DNA of 64,000 bases, taken from assembly GCF_000174195.1 (NCBI RefSeq), contig NZ_ACFY01000086.1, positions 62,001 to 126,000 of the forward strand, written 5' to 3'. A model generated the notes under the pieces. The model was not told the origin of the DNA, made no database searches, and worked only from the letters and a program-made list of their open reading frames with translations. The stretch is from Roseburia inulinivorans DSM 16841. GTDB lineage: Bacteria > Bacillota > Clostridia > Lachnospirales > Lachnospiraceae. A program made the translations under genes and the position numbers. Positions within the stretch are counted from its first letter, which is position 1; the number at the start of each line of letters is the position of its first letter. Below, piece by piece: positions 63,216 to 64,000 of this stretch.

Positions 63216-64000
63216 ATGAAATATATTGAAAGTCTCCGCGAAGGCGAGAGGATTAATGAGATTTACCTGTGCAAGACAAAACAGTCTGCGCTGACGAAGG
63301 CAGGCAAACCTTACGAAAACGTTATTTTACAGGATAAAACAGGAATCCTGGATGCAAAAATCTGGGATCCGGGTTCTGTTGGAATCGATGATTTTGATTC
63401 GTTGGATTACGTTGCTGTTATGGGAGATATCACAAGTTTTCAGGGGAATTTACAGCTCTCCATCAAGCGTGTCAGAAAAGTGCAGGAAGGGGAGTATGAT
63501 CCGAAGGATTATCTTCCGGTCAGCGAGAAAAATATTGATGAAATGTATGAGGAACTGTGCGGTATTATCCGTTCGGTGAACAATCCATATTATAAAAAAC
63601 TGTTAAGCAGTTTTTTCTTAGAGGACAAAGAGTTTGAGAAACGTTTCAAATTCCACTCCGCAGCGAAAACCGTTCATCATGGTTTTGTGGGTGGATTGTT
63701 AGAGCATACGCTCAGTGTGACAAAGCACTGTGATTATTTTGCAGCTTATTATCCTATGTTAAACCGCGATCTGATTGTGACTGCGGCGATTTTCCATGAC
63801 ATCGGAAAATTGGAAGAATTATCTGTTTTCCCGGAAAATGATTACACAGACGAAGGACAGCTGTTAGGTCATATTATGATCGGGGCAGAGATGGTCGGAG
63901 AGCGTATCCGCACAATCGAAGGTTTCCCGGTCCGCATGGCAAACGAATTAAAACATTGTATTCTCGCACATCACGGAGAGCTGGAATATGGTTCGCCGAA
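63216..64000 (+). CDS. yhaM: YhaM-type 3'-5' exoribonuclease (cut by the window end)
   Basis: 261 codons visible. An N-terminal OB-fold (D-K-T-G-I-L-D-A-K-I-W-D) is followed by an HD domain with V-H-H-G-F-V-G-G-L-L-E-H-T, F-H-D-I-G-K-L and A-H-H-G. YhaM degrades RNA and single-stranded DNA with Mn2+. Typical length is ~310, so some 50 codons lie beyond the window. TTGGAGGTAA precedes the ATG. It lies 32 bases after the HtrA-like gene. Confidence 0.92.
   Translation, partial: MKYIESLREGERINEIYLCKTKQSALTKAGKPYENVILQDKTGILDAKIWDPGSVGIDDFDSLDYVAVMGDITSFQGNLQLSIKRVRKVQEGEYDPKDYLPVSEKNIDEMYEELCGIIRSVNNPYYKKLLSSFFLEDKEFEKRFKFHSAAKTVHHGFVGGLLEHTLSVTKHCDYFAAYYPMLNRDLIVTAAIFHDIGKLEELSVFPENDYTDEGQLLGHIMIGAEMVGERIRTIEGFPVRMANELKHCILAHHGELEYGSP

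Overview
The window reads as one contiguous stretch of chromosome from a gut-type Firmicute of the Lachnospiraceae / Clostridium cluster XIVa. This is inferred from several things: a single long S10-spc-alpha ribosomal super-operon with a ~178-residue L17, a KOW-domain protein between map and infA, four-cysteine adenylate kinase, many two-component systems, AGGAGG ribosome sites, a DUF4317/DUF3343 pair, and moderately AT-rich DNA. A genus cannot be assigned from sequence reading alone.

Layout. 1-5.5 kb: accessory genes (truncated membrane-regulator C-terminus, MerR regulator with a 19-bp-spacer promoter, AAA-ATPase/PD-(D/E)XK protein, MFS transporter, 50-aa membrane protein, signal-less pectinesterase). 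5.6-16.9 kb: glgX, small regulators, an EF-P-modification-type reductase, tRNA-Pro(CGG), pyrF, traX, an orphan membrane protein bracketed by a recent 116-bp duplication of the traX 3' end, an LCP cell-wall enzyme, a DMT permease and CorA. 17.0-21.6 kb: an AT-rich island with a LytTR regulator and AgrC-like kinase, a duplicated 92-bp segment carrying direct-repeat operators, a truncated agrB, a secreted protein and two small membrane proteins. 21.6-25.3 kb: methyltransferase and TrkA-TrkH potassium uptake. 25.4-42.7 kb: ribosomal super-operon with a long structured leader before rpsJ and further structured spacers before rpsM and rplQ, plus secY, adk, map, infA, rpmJ and rpoA. 42.7-48.0 kb: a Bce-type module (regulator, one-TM kinase, ABC ATPase, frameshifted FtsX permease). 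48.1-53.2 kb: an AAA ATPase preceded by twelve ~10-bp phased A-tract repeats, a structured RNA unit with a Cys-rich 22-aa reading frame, and a two-component system with an unusually large kinase. 53.3-57.0 kb: a DNA glycosylase, DUF4317, DUF3343, a VOC protein and an ECF S-component / DUF4430 lipoprotein / S-component cluster. 57.1-64.0 kb: another two-component system downstream of a frameshifted mutS2, a degenerate HtrA-like protein and yhaM (cut by the window end).

Four items are most worth following. (1) The agr-like island has duplicated LytTR-type operators. (2) A ~70-90-nt leader family with two Shine-Dalgarno motifs precedes three unrelated genes. (3) A structured RNA/peptide unit lies at 49.38-49.70 kb. 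(4) The phased A-tract array lies at 48.09-48.21 kb. Three reading frames (KOW protein, FtsX permease, mutS2) are each broken by one missing A in an A-run. That pattern is as compatible with homopolymer sequencing error as with real mutation. All functional calls are from reading motifs; no search was run.
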